A stretch of DNA of 64,000 bases from Betaproteobacteria bacterium (GTDB taxonomy: Bacteria > Pseudomonadota > Gammaproteobacteria > Burkholderiales > SG8-41): contig JAQGMI010000039.1 in assembly GCA_028292435.1 (NCBI GenBank), positions 1-64,000 of the forward strand, in the 5' to 3' direction. Each line of letters opens with the position of its first letter. Within the stretch, counting starts at the first letter, position 1. Positions 34,657 through 44,870 of the stretch are shown here, in pieces. The translations under genes and the position numbers were made by a program. The notes beneath the pieces are model-generated. The model saw only the letters and a program-made list of their open reading frames with translations. It did not search any database and was not told the DNA's origin.

Positions 34657-35351
34657 TACGCGGAACAATGCATGAGGTAATTGACGGCAGTGTCCGCACC
34701 TAATGCATAACGGCCGGTAAGCGGGTTGTAAGTCATGCCGATGACATTACGAACGTCGAGACCCGATTGTCGGCAGCAAGCCGCGAGTTCGGACGGCTTC
34801 ACGAATTTTTCGTAGCGATGCGTTCCGCGCGGCAGCAGACGCAGCACGTACTCGGCCCCGATCACTGCGAACAGGTACGATTTCAAATTACGATTGATGG
34901 TCGAAAAAAATAAGTGGCCGCCGGGTTTGGCCAAAGTGGCGCATGCGCGGATGGTGCTCGCCGGATCTGGCACATGTTCGAGCAATTCCATGCAAGTAAC
35001 CACGTCAAAATGTCCGGGCTTTATATCAGCAAAGTCTTCGGCCGAAGCGCGTTCGTAATCAAGTGCGACTCCGCTTTCCAGCGTGTGCAACTGCGCGACC
35101 TTGAGCGCCTGGTCCGAGAGGTCGATTCCGGTCACTCGAGCGCCGCGCTGTGCCATGCTTTCGGCGAGGATGCCGCCGCCGCATCCGACATCCAGTACGG
35201 TTTTGCCTGCGAGAGCCGCCGCGCGATCGATGAAATCGAGCCGCAACGGATTGATGTCGTGCAGCGGCTTGAAGTCGCTCGCAGGATCCCACCATCGATG
35301 CGCAAGCTCGCTGAATTTGGCGATTTCCGCCGGATCTACGTTGATAGTCAT
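34656..35351 (-). CDS. ubiG: Ubiquinone biosynthesis O-methyltransferase UbiG
   Basis: A 231-residue SAM methyltransferase carrying out both O-methylation steps of ubiquinone synthesis. [20 protein letters not shown] is the diagnostic N-terminus, [20 protein letters not shown] is motif I, and [12 protein letters not shown] the post-motif region. Length is standard. It starts within the last 4 bases of mtaD and stops on the start of gph, so the three genes form a coupled unit on the minus strand. Confidence 0.95.
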   Translation of the reverse strand: MTINVDPAEIAKFSELAHRWWDPASDFKPLHDINPLRLDFIDRAAALAGKTVLDVGCGGGILAESMAQRGARVTGIDLSDQALKVAQLHTLESGVALDYERASAEDFADIKPGHFDVVTCMELLEHVPDPASTIRACATLAKPGGHLFFSTINRNLKSYLFAVIGAEYVLRLLPRGTHRYEKFVKPSELAACCRQSGLDVRNVIGMTYNPLTGRYALGADTAVNYLMHCSA

Positions 35352-36676
35352 GCCGAACCTATGCGTTCGTGCCAGTACGCCGACCTGGCGATGATCTCAT
35401 TCGAATCGAGTGTCGTTAAGTGCCGGTCGTCGAGCAACAGCTTGCCGTTGACCCAGACATGGCTCACCTGCTCGCGGCCGCTCGCATAAACAAGATGCGA
35501 ATGTGGATCGTAGCAGGGTGTGGTTTCAATTTCATCCATGCGAACGGCCGCGATGTCCGCCGCCTTGCCTGCTGTGAGCGAGCCAATCAGGCTGTCGAGG
35601 CCGAGCGCGCGCGCGCCGCTTAGCGTTGCCATTTCGAGTGCCTGCCACGCCGGCACCGCAGTCGGATCGCCGCTGACACCTTTTGCGACCAGCGCGGCGA
35701 AGCGCATTTCGCTTAGAAGATCGAGCCGGTTATTACTGGCCGCCCCGTCTGTGCCAAGGCCGACATTGACGCCGGCCTCGAGCAAGGCCTTTATCGGGGC
35801 AGTCCCGCTTGCGAGTTTCAAGTTGGAGGACGCGCAATGCGCGACATGACAGCCATGCTGCGCAAACAATGCGATTTCTTCAGGCGTCAGATGCACTGTA
35901 TGAACTGCGATCAGACCGGGCCCCAGTAGTCCTAATTCGTTGAGGCGTTGCAGCGGGCGCACGCCGTGCGACTTCAGGCTTTGCTCGATTTCAGCGGTTG
36001 TCTCGTGCACGTGAATATGCACGGGCAGGTCGAGTTCGCTCGCGAACGTCGCGACCTGCTTCAGACTTTCATTGCTGACGGTATACGGCGCGTGCGGCGC
36101 AAGGCAGAAACTGAGCAACGGCGTGTTGCGCAGCTTGTCGCGCAACGCAAGCCCCTTGCTTAAATAGTCTTGGGCATCGGACGCGTAAGGCGACGGGAAT
36201 TCGGTCACGATCATGCCGATCGCGGCGCGCATGCCTGCATCAAGCGCCGCGCGTGCGGTCGCTTCCGGAAAAAAATACATGTCGTTAAAACACGTGATGC
36301 CACCGCGCAGCATTTCCGCGCAGGCCAGCAAACTGCCGTCGTAAACGAATTGATCGGACACATGCTGTTTTTCAGCCGGCCAGATATGGTGATTCAGCCA
36401 ATCCATCAGCGCGAGATCGTCCGCCAATCCACGCATCAGCGTCATGGCGGCATGCGTATGCAGATTAACCAGTCCGGGAATTACCGCGTGTGCAGTCAGT
36501 TCCATGCGCTCACGCGGGGCATAGCGGATGCGCGCCTCAGCAGTGGGTAACACGGCCTGAATGCGCCCGCCATCGATGACGACCGAGTGGTCAGGGAGAA
36601 TCTGGCGTGCAGGCTCGACGGGAATGACCCAGCGTGCTTCGATTACGGTGTCGGCAGGAGCGGGGCTGATACTCAT
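35348..36676 (-). CDS. mtaD: 5-methylthioadenosine/S-adenosylhomocysteine deaminase-type amidohydrolase
   Basis: A 442-residue amidohydrolase of the TRZ/ATZ group, deaminating S-adenosylhomocysteine or methylthioadenosine. The metal-binding [20 protein letters not shown], the [11 protein letters not shown]is pair, HTVHLT and the [20 protein letters not shown]sp motif are all present. ATG 36676 (MSISPAP) is preferred; ATG 36691 directly follows the T-tract of an upstream terminator. It probably has its own promoter within or just after that terminator, or depends on read-through. Coupled to ubiG by a 4-base overlap. The link to ubiG makes sense because UbiG produces S-adenosylhomocysteine. Confidence 0.88.
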   Translation of the reverse strand: MSISPAPADTVIEARWVIPVEPARQILPDHSVVIDGGRIQAVLPTAEARIRYAPRERMELTAHAVIPGLVNLHTHAAMTLMRGLADDLALMDWLNHHIWPAEKQHVSDQFVYDGSLLACAEMLRGGITCFNDMYFFPEATARAALDAGMRAAIGMIVTEFPSPYASDAQDYLSKGLALRDKLRNTPLLSFCLAPHAPYTVSNESLKQVATFASELDLPVHIHVHETTAEIEQSLKSHGVRPLQRLNELGLLGPGLIAVHTVHLTPEEIALFAQHGCHVAHCASSNLKLASGTAPIKALLEAGVNVGLGTDGAASNNRLDLLSEMRFAALVAKGVSGDPTAVPAWQALEMATLSGARALGLDSLIGSLTAGKAADIAAVRMDEIETTPCYDPHSHLVYASGREQVSHVWVNGKLLLDDRHLTTLDSNEIIARSAYWHERIGSA

Positions 36677-36689
36677 GTAAGTAGCATAC

Positions 36690-36721
36690 AAAAAAAAGCC
36701 CTGCCGAAGCAGGGCTTTTTC
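36690..36721 (-). terminator. Rho-independent terminator between the OmpA-like gene and mtaD
   Basis: On the minus strand GCCCTGC pairs with GCAGGGC around TTCG and is followed by eight T residues. It should end transcription of the OmpA-like gene upstream on that strand. A-run on the other side makes it possibly bidirectional. Confidence 0.88.
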
Positions 36722-36745
36722 GGAGCGGAAATCTGCTCGAGAGAG

Positions 36746-37510
36746 TTACTTCGCTTCCGGTTTTGCTTCCGGCTTGGCTTCCGGCTTCGCCGGCGGCATG
36801 ATCGTGCCGACCACTTCCACCGTAACGCGGCGGTTCGGGGCCAGACATTCGATCAACTGCTTGCGCTTCATCTTGTTCTCGCAGAACTTGGTGACCGGGA
36901 TCGGCTGTTTCGGGCCTTTGCCTTCCCAGAAGATCAGTTTCTGGTCGATGCCTTTGCTGACGACATAGTCCTTCACGCCAAGTGCACGCTTTTCGGACAA
37001 CTTCTTATTGTATTTCTCGCTGCCGATGCGATCCGTGTGGCCGGTGATGATCACTGCGCCGACGGTCGTCAACGGTTTGACTTCTTTCGCGAGGAACTCA
37101 TCGAGTTCTTTGCGATTGTCTGCCGTCATCTCGGTCTTGTTGAACGGAATGCCTTGCAACTCAATCTTAAGTTCAACATTGCGCGGTTCGGGTTTCGGCG
37201 CCGGCTTAGCAGCAGGTTTCGCTTCCGGTTTCGCTTCCGGTTTTACTTCGGGCTTCGGCGCCGGCGGTGCTGGCGGTTTCGGGCACAGGTCCGGAGTGCA
37301 CTTTTTGCAAGCCTCGGCTGCCGCAGCGCGTGCGGGCGTCCAATCGCTGGTGCGCACGCAAACTGTGCCGCCCACTGCGGTTACGACGTCGAAATTGGGG
37401 CCGTTCACCAGATAGCCTTGGTTCTTGCCATTGACTTGTGCCTGGGCAGCAGGGATACATGCTGCAACCATGGCCAGCCCGGCGAGGGCGTTTCTTAATG
37501 CTGAATTCAT
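36746..37510 (-). CDS. OmpA-family envelope protein with PEAK-type repeats
   Basis: A 254-residue exported protein. A signal peptide ends AAQA before QVNGKNQGYLV. An N-terminal module with GGTVCVRTSDWTPARAAAA and a Cys-rich CKKCTPDLC follows, then a Pro/Lys/Ala/Glu linker (PEVKPEAKPEAKPAAKP), then an OmpA C-terminal peptidoglycan-binding domain with GAVIITGHTDRIGSEKYNKK and a late NRRVTVEV. The last 14 residues are another PEAK repeat. The domain motif is altered in the first part (IPFNKTEMTADN instead of FDFDKA). The gene shares its N-terminal module with the neighbour at 37730. AGGAGGA precedes its start. Confidence 0.88.
   Translation of the reverse strand: MNSALRNALAGLAMVAACIPAAQAQVNGKNQGYLVNGPNFDVVTAVGGTVCVRTSDWTPARAAAAEACKKCTPDLCPKPPAPPAPKPEVKPEAKPEAKPAAKPAPKPEPRNVELKIELQGIPFNKTEMTADNRKELDEFLAKEVKPLTTVGAVIITGHTDRIGSEKYNKKLSEKRALGVKDYVVSKGIDQKLIFWEGKGPKQPIPVTKFCENKMKRKQLIECLAPNRRVTVEVVGTIMPPAKPEAKPEAKPEAK
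36749..36790 (-). repeat. Tandem 12-base repeats encoding PEAK units at the C-terminus
   Basis: Near-identical units of the GCTTCCGGCTTG type (plus-strand reading) follow one another and encode (K)PEA repeats at the C-terminus of the OmpA-like protein. Such arrays can slip and vary in copy number. Confidence 0.7.
37212..37259 (-). repeat. Tandem repeats encoding the PEVKPEAKPEAK linker
   Basis: A second set of the same 12-base unit inside the same gene, encoding the Pro/Glu/Lys linker between the N-terminal module and the OmpA domain. Identical units in two places could recombine and remove the OmpA domain in frame. Confidence 0.65.
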
Positions 37511-37729
37511 GATTTTTATTCCTCCTGAGCGACTACAGTTTAAAACGTAACTTGGATTTAGGTTTAGCGGTCAAACTTACAAACTTAACCTGCTTAATCA
37601 ATAACACACGTAACTAATATCACAGGCAATGCAATTACGCAAATTATGCCCGAATCATACCATAAGTTGTGCAGTCCGGTTGCATGAATACAACATCAGA
37701 CGAAAGACGCAAATATTGTAAGAATCGGT

Positions 37730-38434
37730 TTACTTGGTGCCGCTCACCTCGACGTCTACTCGGCGGTCGGGCTGCAGGCATGCGATCAGCGCCTTACGAT
37801 TCTTCATTTTGCAATCACCGGGTTTGGTGCGCGGTTGAGTTTCGCCCTTACTGTCGGCGTAAATGCGATTGGGCGCAATTCCTTTGTCGACCAAATATTT
37901 CTTCACGCTTTCAGCGCGCCGTAGCGATAGCTTCTGGTTGTACTTTGCGCTGCCGATGCGGTCGGCATGGCCGATGGCAAGGATCACTTCGTAATTCGCG
38001 CCTTCAATTACGCGACTCAAATCGTCAAGCATGGCCTTGCCTTGCGCCTTAAGATCGGCTTTGTCGAAATCGAACAATGCATCGGCCGAGAAATTGATTT
38101 TCTGCGGCAACATTTTTTCCGGCGCCGGCTTGGCCGCAGCCGGCGGTTTGGCGGCCGGGGCAGGTGCGGGCGCTGGTGCAGCCGCCACCGGCCCCGGTTT
38201 CTTGGGCACCAGATCGCGGTCGCAGAATGCGCCTGCTTCGGCCGCAGCGGCCCGTGCGGGCGTCCAATCGCTCGTGCGCACGCACACAGTTCCGCCAACC
38301 GCGGTAACGACCTTGAAATCCTGGTCGACGAGATAGCCCTGATTTTTGCCGTTGACCTGGGCCAGCGTCGAGGCCGGCATCATGATTGTCATACCGCCCA
38401 AAACCACCAGTGCCGATTTCAATGTTGCGTTCAT
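37730..38434 (-). CDS. OmpA-family envelope protein (paralog)
   Basis: A 234-residue exported protein. The signal peptide ends TLAQ, then comes the same N-terminal module as the downstream paralog (QVNGKNQGYLVDQDFKVVTA, GGTVCVRTSDWTPARAAAA), an Ala/Pro linker, and an OmpA-type domain with FDFDKADLKAQGKAML and IGHADRIGSAKYNQKLSLRR. It ends in PDRRVDVEVSGT. It is probably anchored to peptidoglycan. Two copies in tandem, 219 bases apart with an AT-rich gap, indicate duplication. GGAGT lies upstream of the start. The N-terminal module contains one Cys and no recognised family. Confidence 0.88.
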   Translation of the reverse strand: MNATLKSALVVLGGMTIMMPASTLAQVNGKNQGYLVDQDFKVVTAVGGTVCVRTSDWTPARAAAAEAGAFCDRDLVPKKPGPVAAAPAPAPAPAAKPPAAAKPAPEKMLPQKINFSADALFDFDKADLKAQGKAMLDDLSRVIEGANYEVILAIGHADRIGSAKYNQKLSLRRAESVKKYLVDKGIAPNRIYADSKGETQPRTKPGDCKMKNRKALIACLQPDRRVDVEVSGTK

Positions 38435-38755
38435 TTCTTGAGACTCCTTTTTTTCCGGCCTGCTGCGTTTGCTTTTTACGACGACTTTTTTTGGGTCTGC
38501 CGCAGGGTTCGCCGGGCGCAGAGGACGATAATCTGCGGGTCGCGAACGGTTACTTTTTTACGTTATCAGATAGTGCAAAAGAATAACATATTCACACGTC
38601 ATTTCCAATCCGGAATCGCGTTTTTAAACGCCACGCGAAGCGGTCGCGCAAACCACAATAACGGTGACTGGAACTGCGCGCGCATGTTAGAATTACTCGG
38701 TTTATCCGGCTCGTTTTTTACGCCGTATTTTTGCAGTTTTCTCACCTGAGTTTGC
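38435..38755. other. AT-rich divergent intergenic region between ompA-like and gyrA
   Basis: About 320 bases without a supported gene. Homopolymer T-runs lie on the OmpA side. The gyrA side includes a good promoter candidate (see separate entry). Open frames crossing it, such as one on the plus strand from 37967, are read through the OmpA gene and lack support. Confidence 0.6.
38665..38693 (+). promoter_or_regulatory. Candidate sigma70 promoter of gyrA
   Basis: TGACTG (38665-38670) and TAGAAT (38688-38693) are separated by 17 bases, 62 bases before the gyrA start. Found by eye; the -35 is only fair. Confidence 0.4.
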
Positions 38756-41311
38756 ATGGACCAATTCGCCAAAGAAACCATCCCAGTAAGTCTCGAAGAA
38801 GAAATGCGGCGTTCGTATCTCGATTACGCAATGAGCGTGATCGTGGGCCGTGCGCTACCTGACGTCAGGGACGGTTTAAAGCCGGTGCATCGGCGTGTCT
38901 TGTTCGCGATGCATGAACTCTCCAACGACTGGAACCGCGCCTATAAAAAGTCGGCGCGTATCGTTGGTGACGTCATCGGTAAATATCACCCGCATGGCGA
39001 CACCGCGGTGTACGACACTATCGTGCGCATGGCGCAGGATTTTTCGTTGCGCTATCCGCTCATTGACGGGCAGGGCAATTTCGGCTCGGTTGACGGCGAT
39101 AACGCGGCGGCGATGCGCTATACCGAGATCCGCATGGCGCGCATTGCCAGCGAGTTACTCGAGGACATTGATAAGGAAACGGTCGATTTCGGGCCCAACT
39201 ATGACGGCTCCGAGCATGAGCCGCTGATACTGCCGTCCAAGATTCCGAACCTGCTCATCAACGGCTCTTCAGGCATTGCGGTCGGCATGGCGACCAATAT
39301 ACCCCCGCACAACCTCAACGAGGTCGTCGATGCCTGCCAGGCGCTGCTCAAGGATCCCGATATCGGGATTGAAGACCTGATCAAGATCGTCCCGGCGCCC
39401 GATTTTCCGACGCGCGGCATCATCTATGGTACGTCGGGCGTCAAGGATGCGCTGCGCACAGGCCGCGGCCGCGTCGTCATCCGGGCACGTGCTCACATTG
39501 AAGACATGGAGAAAGGCAATCGCCAGGCCATCATCATCGATGAACTGCCTTACCAGGTGAACAAGGCGAATTTGCTGATCAAGATCGGCGAGCTCGTTCG
39601 TGACAAGCGCCTCGAAGGCATCAGTGAGATTCGCGACGAGTCGGATAAATCGGGCATGCGCGCGGTGATTGAATTGAAGCGCGGCGAAAACGCCGACGTG
39701 ATCCTGAACAATCTGTACAAGGAAACGTCGATGCAGGACAGCTTCGGCGTGAACATGGTCGCACTGGTCGATGGCCAGCCGCGCGTGTTGAATTTGCGTC
39801 AGATGCTCGACGCATTTTTACGCCATCGCCGCGAAGTTGTTACGCGTCGCACGATTTTCGAACTCAAGAAGGCTCGCGAGCGCGGCCACATCCTTGAAGG
39901 CCTCGCCGTCGCGCTCTCCAATGTCGATGACGTCATTGCACTGATCAAGGCGGCCAAGACGCCGGCCGAGGCAAAAGAGCAGCTGATGGCGCGCCTATGG
40001 CGCTCGAACCTCGTTGAGGAAATGCTCTCGCGAGTTGATCCGACCTCGGCGCGGCCGGCGGGCCTGGCGCCCGAATTTGGCTACCAGAAGAGCGGCTACC
40101 GCCTGTCAGAAGCGCAGACCCAGCGCATTCTTGAAATGCAATTGCAGCGCCTGACCGGCCTCGAGCAGGACAAGATCGTCGACGAATACAAGGAAGTGAT
40201 GGACAAGATCGTCGACTTGCTCGACATCCTTGCCAGGCCGGCACGCATCACCGCAATCATCAGCGAAGAACTCGACAGCGTGAAAAAGCAATACGGCGAC
40301 GAGCGCCGCAGCGAGATTGTCGAGAATACGCAAGATTTGTCGATGGAAGACCTGATCGTTGCGGAAGAAGTCGTGGTCACCTTGTCGCATGGCGGCTATA
40401 TGAAATCGCAGCCAGTCACCGACTATCGCGCGCAGAAGCGCGGCGGCCGCGGCAAGCAGGCGACGACGACGAAAGAAGACGATTTCGTCGAGAAGCTGTT
40501 CATTGCAAACACGCATGATTTCATTCTGTGTTTTTCGAATCGCGGGCGCGTGTACTGGCTGAAGGTCTATAACGTGCCGCAGGGCGGCCGCAACAGCCGC
40601 GGCAAGCCGATCGTGAATCTCGTGCCGTTGCTCGAGCACGAGAAAATTACCGCAGTGCTGCCGGTCAAGGAATTCGACGAGCAGCATTTTGTATTCATGG
40701 CAACGGCCAATGGCACGGTCAAGAAAACCGCGCTGTCCTCATTTTCGCGTCCGCGCCCCTCCGGCATCATCGCGGTCAACCTCGATGAGGGCGATTTCCT
40801 GATCGGCGTTGCGCTGACGGACGACAAGCAGGACGTCATGCTGTTTTCCGACGCCGGCAAAGCAGTGCGTTTCGCTGAAAGCGAAGTGCGCGGGATGGGC
40901 CGCAACGCCGGCGGCGTGCGCGGAATGAAACTTGGTGCGGGCGGGCATGTCATATCGTTGCTCACGGCGGACAACGAAAACGTGTCCGTGCTGACAGCAA
41001 CCGAAAATGGATATGGCAAACGCACGCCGATCGGCGATTACACCAAGCATGGCCGCGGCACGCAGGGCATGATTGCAATTCAGGCCTCGGACCGCAATGG
41101 CAAGCTGGTCGCCGCGCAGATCGTCGGCGACGACGATGAAATTATGTTGATTACGACAGGCGGCGTGCTGATTCGGACCCGCATCAATGAAATCCGCGAC
41201 ATGGGCCGCGCCACGCAGGGCGTGCGTCTGATCAATCTCGGCGAGGGCGAAAAACTCGCCGGTCTCGAGAAAATCCTCGAACGCGACGACGAGGAAAACG
41301 GCGCGGAATAA
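38756..41311 (+). CDS. gyrA: DNA gyrase subunit A
   Basis: An 851-residue gyrase A subunit, the DNA-cutting half of the A2B2 topoisomerase that introduces negative supercoils. The catalytic Tyr122 is in AMRYTEIRM, the quinolone region reads GDTAVYD with Thr83 and Asp87, and the C-terminal beta-pinwheel carries the GyrA-box-like QKRGGRGK (about 560-568) and blades with [14 protein letters not shown] repeats. Thr83 is the usual residue in many betaproteobacteria, so it is not evidence of resistance mutation. It heads a long co-directional block beginning with serC. Confidence 0.97.
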   Translation: MDQFAKETIPVSLEEEMRRSYLDYAMSVIVGRALPDVRDGLKPVHRRVLFAMHELSNDWNRAYKKSARIVGDVIGKYHPHGDTAVYDTIVRMAQDFSLRYPLIDGQGNFGSVDGDNAAAMRYTEIRMARIASELLEDIDKETVDFGPNYDGSEHEPLILPSKIPNLLINGSSGIAVGMATNIPPHNLNEVVDACQALLKDPDIGIEDLIKIVPAPDFPTRGIIYGTSGVKDALRTGRGRVVIRARAHIEDMEKGNRQAIIIDELPYQVNKANLLIKIGELVRDKRLEGISEIRDESDKSGMRAVIELKRGENADVILNNLYKETSMQDSFGVNMVALVDGQPRVLNLRQMLDAFLRHRREVVTRRTIFELKKARERGHILEGLAVALSNVDDVIALIKAAKTPAEAKEQLMARLWRSNLVEEMLSRVDPTSARPAGLAPEFGYQKSGYRLSEAQTQRILEMQLQRLTGLEQDKIVDEYKEVMDKIVDLLDILARPARITAIISEELDSVKKQYGDERRSEIVENTQDLSMEDLIVAEEVVVTLSHGGYMKSQPVTDYRAQKRGGRGKQATTTKEDDFVEKLFIANTHDFILCFSNRGRVYWLKVYNVPQGGRNSRGKPIVNLVPLLEHEKITAVLPVKEFDEQHFVFMATANGTVKKTALSSFSRPRPSGIIAVNLDEGDFLIGVALTDDKQDVMLFSDAGKAVRFAESEVRGMGRNAGGVRGMKLGAGGHVISLLTADNENVSVLTATENGYGKRTPIGDYTKHGRGTQGMIAIQASDRNGKLVAAQIVGDDDEIMLITTGGVLIRTRINEIRDMGRATQGVRLINLGEGEKLAGLEKILERDDEENGAE

Positions 41312-41326
41312 ACGCAACGCCGTTTT
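41295..41326 (+). terminator. Possible terminator overlapping the gyrA stop
   Basis: AAAACGGCG (41295-41303) pairs with CGCCGTTTT (41318-41326) in a 9-pair stem around a 14-base loop that contains the gyrA stop codon. The T-run is short (4), so termination may be partial. Confidence 0.5.
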
Positions 41327-41369
41327 ACTTCTGCCGTTCTGACCTTAGACGAAAGACCGAAAGCCTCCT

Positions 41370-42452
41370 ATGCCTCGCATATTTAATTTCGCCGCCGGCC
41401 CCGCGGTTTTACCGGAGCCAGTACTCGAGCAGGCGAGCCGTGAAATGCTCGACTGGCATGGCTGCGGCACGTCAGTTATGGAGATGAGTCATCGCGGCAA
41501 AGAGTTTATCGGCATTGCCGCCGCCGCTGAAGCCGATTTGCGCGAATTGCTCGGCATTCCCGGTAATTACAAAGTACTGTTCCTGCAGGGCGGCGCGACG
41601 CTGCAATTTGCTGCGATCCCGATGAATCTTCTTCGCGGCAAACAAAGCGTGGACTACGTCAACACCGGCGAATGGTCGAAAAAAGCGATCAAGGAAGCGA
41701 AACGCTACGCGAGCGTCAACATTGCAGCGAGTTCGGAAGACCGGAACTTTACATACGCGCCGAAGCAGGCCGCGTGGAAACTGGACCCGCAGGCTGCCTA
41801 CGTTCACGTCTGCACTAACGAGACGATCGGCGGCGTTGAATTTAACTGGTTGCCGGACACCGGCAGCGTGCCACTCGTTGCCGACATGTCGTCGCACATT
41901 CTGTCGCGTCCGGTGGACGTGGCGAAGTACGGCCTCATTTACGCGGGCGCGCAGAAAAACATCGGTCCCGCGGGATTGACGATCGTCATCGTACGCGACG
42001 ACCTGCTCGGTCAGACGCTGCCGATTACGCCGACCGTGCTCGATTACAAGGCGCAGGCCGAATCGGATTCAATGCTGAATACGCCGGCAACCTACGGCAT
42101 CTATATTGCAGGGCTTGTGTTCCAGTGGCTGAAAAAACAAGGCGGATTGCAGAAGGTCGCGCAAAACAATCGCACCAAGGCCAACGTCCTTTATGACTTT
42201 CTGGATCAGACGGAGTTTTATTACTCGCCGGTCGACAAGGAAGACCGCTCACTGATGAATGTGCCGTTCAGGCTGCGCAACGAAGCGCTGAACGATGAAT
42301 TTCTGAAGCAGGCGAAAGCGCGCGGTATGGTCGAGCTTAAAGGTCATCGTTCGGTCGGCGGCATGCGGGCATCCATCTATAACGCGATGCCGATCGAAGG
42401 CGTCAAGGCGCTGGTCGAATTTATGCGCGAATTCCAGACGCGGCAGGGCTGA
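41370..42452 (+). CDS. serC: Phosphoserine aminotransferase
   Basis: A 360-residue PLP enzyme converting 3-phosphohydroxypyruvate to phosphoserine, also used in pyridoxine synthesis. FNFAAGPAVLPEPVLEQASR is the typical start; LFLQGGATLQFAAIPMNLL and YAGAQKNIGPAGLTIVIVRD contain the phosphate-binding and PLP-Lys (AQKN) motifs. Length is standard. The start is preceded by a purine-rich stretch. SerA-type dehydrogenase starts 4 bases later, giving a compact serine pathway unit. Confidence 0.96.
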   Translation: MPRIFNFAAGPAVLPEPVLEQASREMLDWHGCGTSVMEMSHRGKEFIGIAAAAEADLRELLGIPGNYKVLFLQGGATLQFAAIPMNLLRGKQSVDYVNTGEWSKKAIKEAKRYASVNIAASSEDRNFTYAPKQAAWKLDPQAAYVHVCTNETIGGVEFNWLPDTGSVPLVADMSSHILSRPVDVAKYGLIYAGAQKNIGPAGLTIVIVRDDLLGQTLPITPTVLDYKAQAESDSMLNTPATYGIYIAGLVFQWLKKQGGLQKVAQNNRTKANVLYDFLDQTEFYYSPVDKEDRSLMNVPFRLRNEALNDEFLKQAKARGMVELKGHRSVGGMRASIYNAMPIEGVKALVEFMREFQTRQG

Positions 42453-42456
42453 TCAA

Positions 42457-43638
42457 ATGGCAGCGAGATTTAATGTTCTGACGCTTAATAACATCGCCAA
42501 GGTTGGTCTTACGCGCCTGCCCGGCGATCGCTACGAAGTGGGCGGCAAAGTCGCCGATCCCGACGCAATACTCGTGCGCTCGCAGGACATGCACTCGATG
42601 CCAATCGGCGAGCGCGTGCGCGCGGTTGCCCGCGCCGGCGCCGGAACCAACAACATTCCGGTTAAGCCATTGAGCGCCCGCGGCGTGCCGGTGTTCAATG
42701 CACCGGGCGCGAACGCGAACGCCGTCAAAGAACTGGTGATTGCTGGCATGCTGATTGCGGCGCGTAATCTGCTTCCCGCGACACGCTTCGTCGACGGGCT
42801 TGCCGGCGACGACGAAACGCTCCATAAACTGGTTGAAGACGGTAAGAAAGACTTCGCCGGCATCGAGCTGCCCAAGCACACGCTCGGTGTCATCGGCTTG
42901 GGTAAAATCGGCAGCCTGGTCGCGGATGCCGCTATCAAGCTCGGCATGAATGTGCTGGGATACGATCCGCATATTACGGTTGACGCGGCATGGGGCCTGC
43001 CGTCGCAGGTCAGAAAAGCAAACTCGGTTGAAGAAGTCTTGAAAGCGGCCGACTTTGCGACACTGCACGTGCCTTACGTCGAGGCGACAAAGAATCTGAT
43101 TAACGCCGAGCGTCTTGCGCTCATGCGCGACAGCGCGATCCTGCTCAATTTTTCGCGCGACGGAATTGTCGACAATACGGCAGTGCTCGCGGCGCTCAAG
43201 GCGAAGAAGATTCGCGCCTACGTGTGCGATTTTCCAGCGCAGGCGCTCGTTAACCAGCCGGGCGTCATCGCATTGCCGCATTTGGGAGCGTCGACACGCG
43301 AGGCGGAGGACAATTGCGCGATCATGGTTGTCGACCAGCTGCGCGACTATCTCGAGCACGGCAATATCCAGAACGCAGTGAATTTTCCCGACGTCGTAAT
43401 GGCGCGCGAGTCCCAGTACCGCGTCGGCATCGCGAATTCGAACATGCCCAATATGCTGGGCCAGATTTCCACGGCGATGGCTAACGCCGGCCTTAATATT
43501 CACAACATGCTGAATAAATCAAAAGGCGAGATGGCCTATACGCTCGTCGATGTCGACAGTGCAGTGCCCGCCGATTTGATTGGCAAGATCGCCGCGACCA
43601 AAGGGGTACTTGCGGTGCGCTATTTACCGCTCGAATAA
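42457..43638 (+). CDS. serA: D-3-phosphoglycerate dehydrogenase with ACT domain
   Basis: A 393-residue 2-hydroxyacid dehydrogenase. The Rossmann motif is LGVIGLGKIGSLVADAAIKL (about 147-166), the catalytic Arg is in LARAGAGTNNI-like and LLNFSRDGIVD segments, the catalytic His in ALPHLGASTREAE, and the C-terminal ACT domain (GIANSNMPNMLGQISTAMAN) likely binds serine. It oxidises 3-phosphoglycerate to 3-phosphohydroxypyruvate, feeding SerC encoded just upstream. The gap to pheA is about 106 bases. A shorter type than E. coli SerA, as usual in betaproteobacterial serC-linked copies. Confidence 0.92.
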   Translation: MAARFNVLTLNNIAKVGLTRLPGDRYEVGGKVADPDAILVRSQDMHSMPIGERVRAVARAGAGTNNIPVKPLSARGVPVFNAPGANANAVKELVIAGMLIAARNLLPATRFVDGLAGDDETLHKLVEDGKKDFAGIELPKHTLGVIGLGKIGSLVADAAIKLGMNVLGYDPHITVDAAWGLPSQVRKANSVEEVLKAADFATLHVPYVEATKNLINAERLALMRDSAILLNFSRDGIVDNTAVLAALKAKKIRAYVCDFPAQALVNQPGVIALPHLGASTREAEDNCAIMVVDQLRDYLEHGNIQNAVNFPDVVMARESQYRVGIANSNMPNMLGQISTAMANAGLNIHNMLNKSKGEMAYTLVDVDSAVPADLIGKIAATKGVLAVRYLPLE

Positions 43639-43744
43639 GCGGACGCGCGCATTGCCGGCGATGCCGCCAAATTACCCCCGTGGCCCGTATTGATTTAAAC
43701 TTCGTGTCCATTCGCGTGCATTCGCGGATTCAGGGAATTTCGCC

Positions 43745-44809
43745 GTGACGGACACGCTCAAAAAAATTCGCGCCCGCATCGATGCGATCGACGATGACAT
43801 CGTCGATCTGCTCGGCGAGCGCGCCGCGCTCGCGCAGGATATCGGCCATGCCAAAACCGGCGCGAAATACCGTCCCGAGCGTGAAGCTCAGGTCCTCCGC
43901 CGCGTTACCGGGCGCAACAAGGGCCCGTTGCCTAGTGCCGCGCTCGCCCGGCTATACACTGAAATCATGTCGGCGTGCCGCGCGCTGGAAGACGGCATCC
44001 GTGTCGCTTATCTCGGGCCGCAAGGTACATTCAGTGAGGAAGCCGCGATCCGCCAGTTCGGCGGCCAGACGCAATTGCAGCCCTGCGCGTCGATCGATGA
44101 AGTATTTCGCCAGGTAGAGAGTGGCGCTTCGCACTATGGTGTCGTGCCGATTGAAAACTCAACCGAAGGCAGCATCAGCCGCACTCACGATCTGTTGCTG
44201 GCGACGCCGCTCAAAATTTGCGGCGAAGTGCTGCTCGCGGTGCATCAATGCCTGATGAGCAAGAGCGGCAAGACTGCGGGCGTCAAGAAAATACTGTCGC
44301 ATAGTCAGAGCCTCGCGCAATGCCATGAGTGGCTTAACCAGCATTATGCGAAAGCCAGGCGCGTGCCGGTCGTGAGCAACGCCGAGGCTGCGCGGATGGC
44401 GGCGAAAGACGCGACAGCCGGCGCCATTGCCAGCAAAACGGCGGCCGTTGTGTACGGTTTGAAAATCATTGCGAACAATATTGAGGACGAGCCGCGCAAT
44501 ACCACCCGTTTCGTGGTGATTGCGGCGCATGACGCAGGGCCGTCAGGCAAAGACAAGACCTCGCTCGTCATGTCGACGCGCAATCAGCCGGGCGCGATTC
44601 ATACGCTGTTGACGCCGCTCGCGCAGCACGGCGTCAGCATGTCGCGGCTCGAGTCGCGTCCGGCACGCACCGGGCGCTGGGAATATCTGTTCTATGTTGA
44701 TATCGAAGGCCACCAGCAGGACGCGAATGTCGGGCAAGCTTTGCGCGAACTGACCGAGAAAGCGGCTTTTATCAAAAACCTCGGCTCATATCCGGCGGGT
44801 ACCGCCTAG
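43745..44809 (+). CDS. pheA: Bifunctional chorismate mutase/prephenate dehydratase
   Basis: A 354-residue P-protein for phenylalanine synthesis. Residues 1-90 are an AroQ-type chorismate mutase (IRARIDAIDDDIVDLLGERA). Then prephenate dehydratase begins at VAYLGPQGTFSEEAAIRQFG and includes GVVPIENSTEGSISRTHDLL and DEPRNTTRFVVI. The last 80 residues form an ACT domain with TSLVMSTRNQPGAIHTLLTP and SRLESRPARTGRWEYLFYVD for feedback control. The start is GTG 43745. It is followed by hisC and tyrA. Confidence 0.95.
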   Translation: MTDTLKKIRARIDAIDDDIVDLLGERAALAQDIGHAKTGAKYRPEREAQVLRRVTGRNKGPLPSAALARLYTEIMSACRALEDGIRVAYLGPQGTFSEEAAIRQFGGQTQLQPCASIDEVFRQVESGASHYGVVPIENSTEGSISRTHDLLLATPLKICGEVLLAVHQCLMSKSGKTAGVKKILSHSQSLAQCHEWLNQHYAKARRVPVVSNAEAARMAAKDATAGAIASKTAAVVYGLKIIANNIEDEPRNTTRFVVIAAHDAGPSGKDKTSLVMSTRNQPGAIHTLLTPLAQHGVSMSRLESRPARTGRWEYLFYVDIEGHQQDANVGQALRELTEKAAFIKNLGSYPAGTA

Positions 44810-44870
44810 GCCTGGCTTGAGCAGAGCTATCGGCGTTCGCGTCCGGCGCCGTATTGAAAATTAAATTTAA

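Noticed and set aside
33823..34680. Plus-strand frame of about 285 codons over gph
   Set aside because: Antisense to gph and overlapping tmRNA, without a ribosome binding site or motif.
37212..37259. Short regular repeats considered as a CRISPR array
   Set aside because: The repeats are 12-base coding units with no spacers, inside an OmpA-family gene.
36587..37498. Plus-strand frame of about 303 codons over the OmpA-like gene
   Set aside because: Its length comes from the repeat and low-complexity coding of the opposite strand; the product is Arg/Phe-rich and unlike real proteins.
38881..39020. GyrA Thr83 considered as a quinolone resistance change
   Set aside because: Thr at this position is common in wild-type betaproteobacteria; Asp87 is intact, so it is not evidence of resistance.
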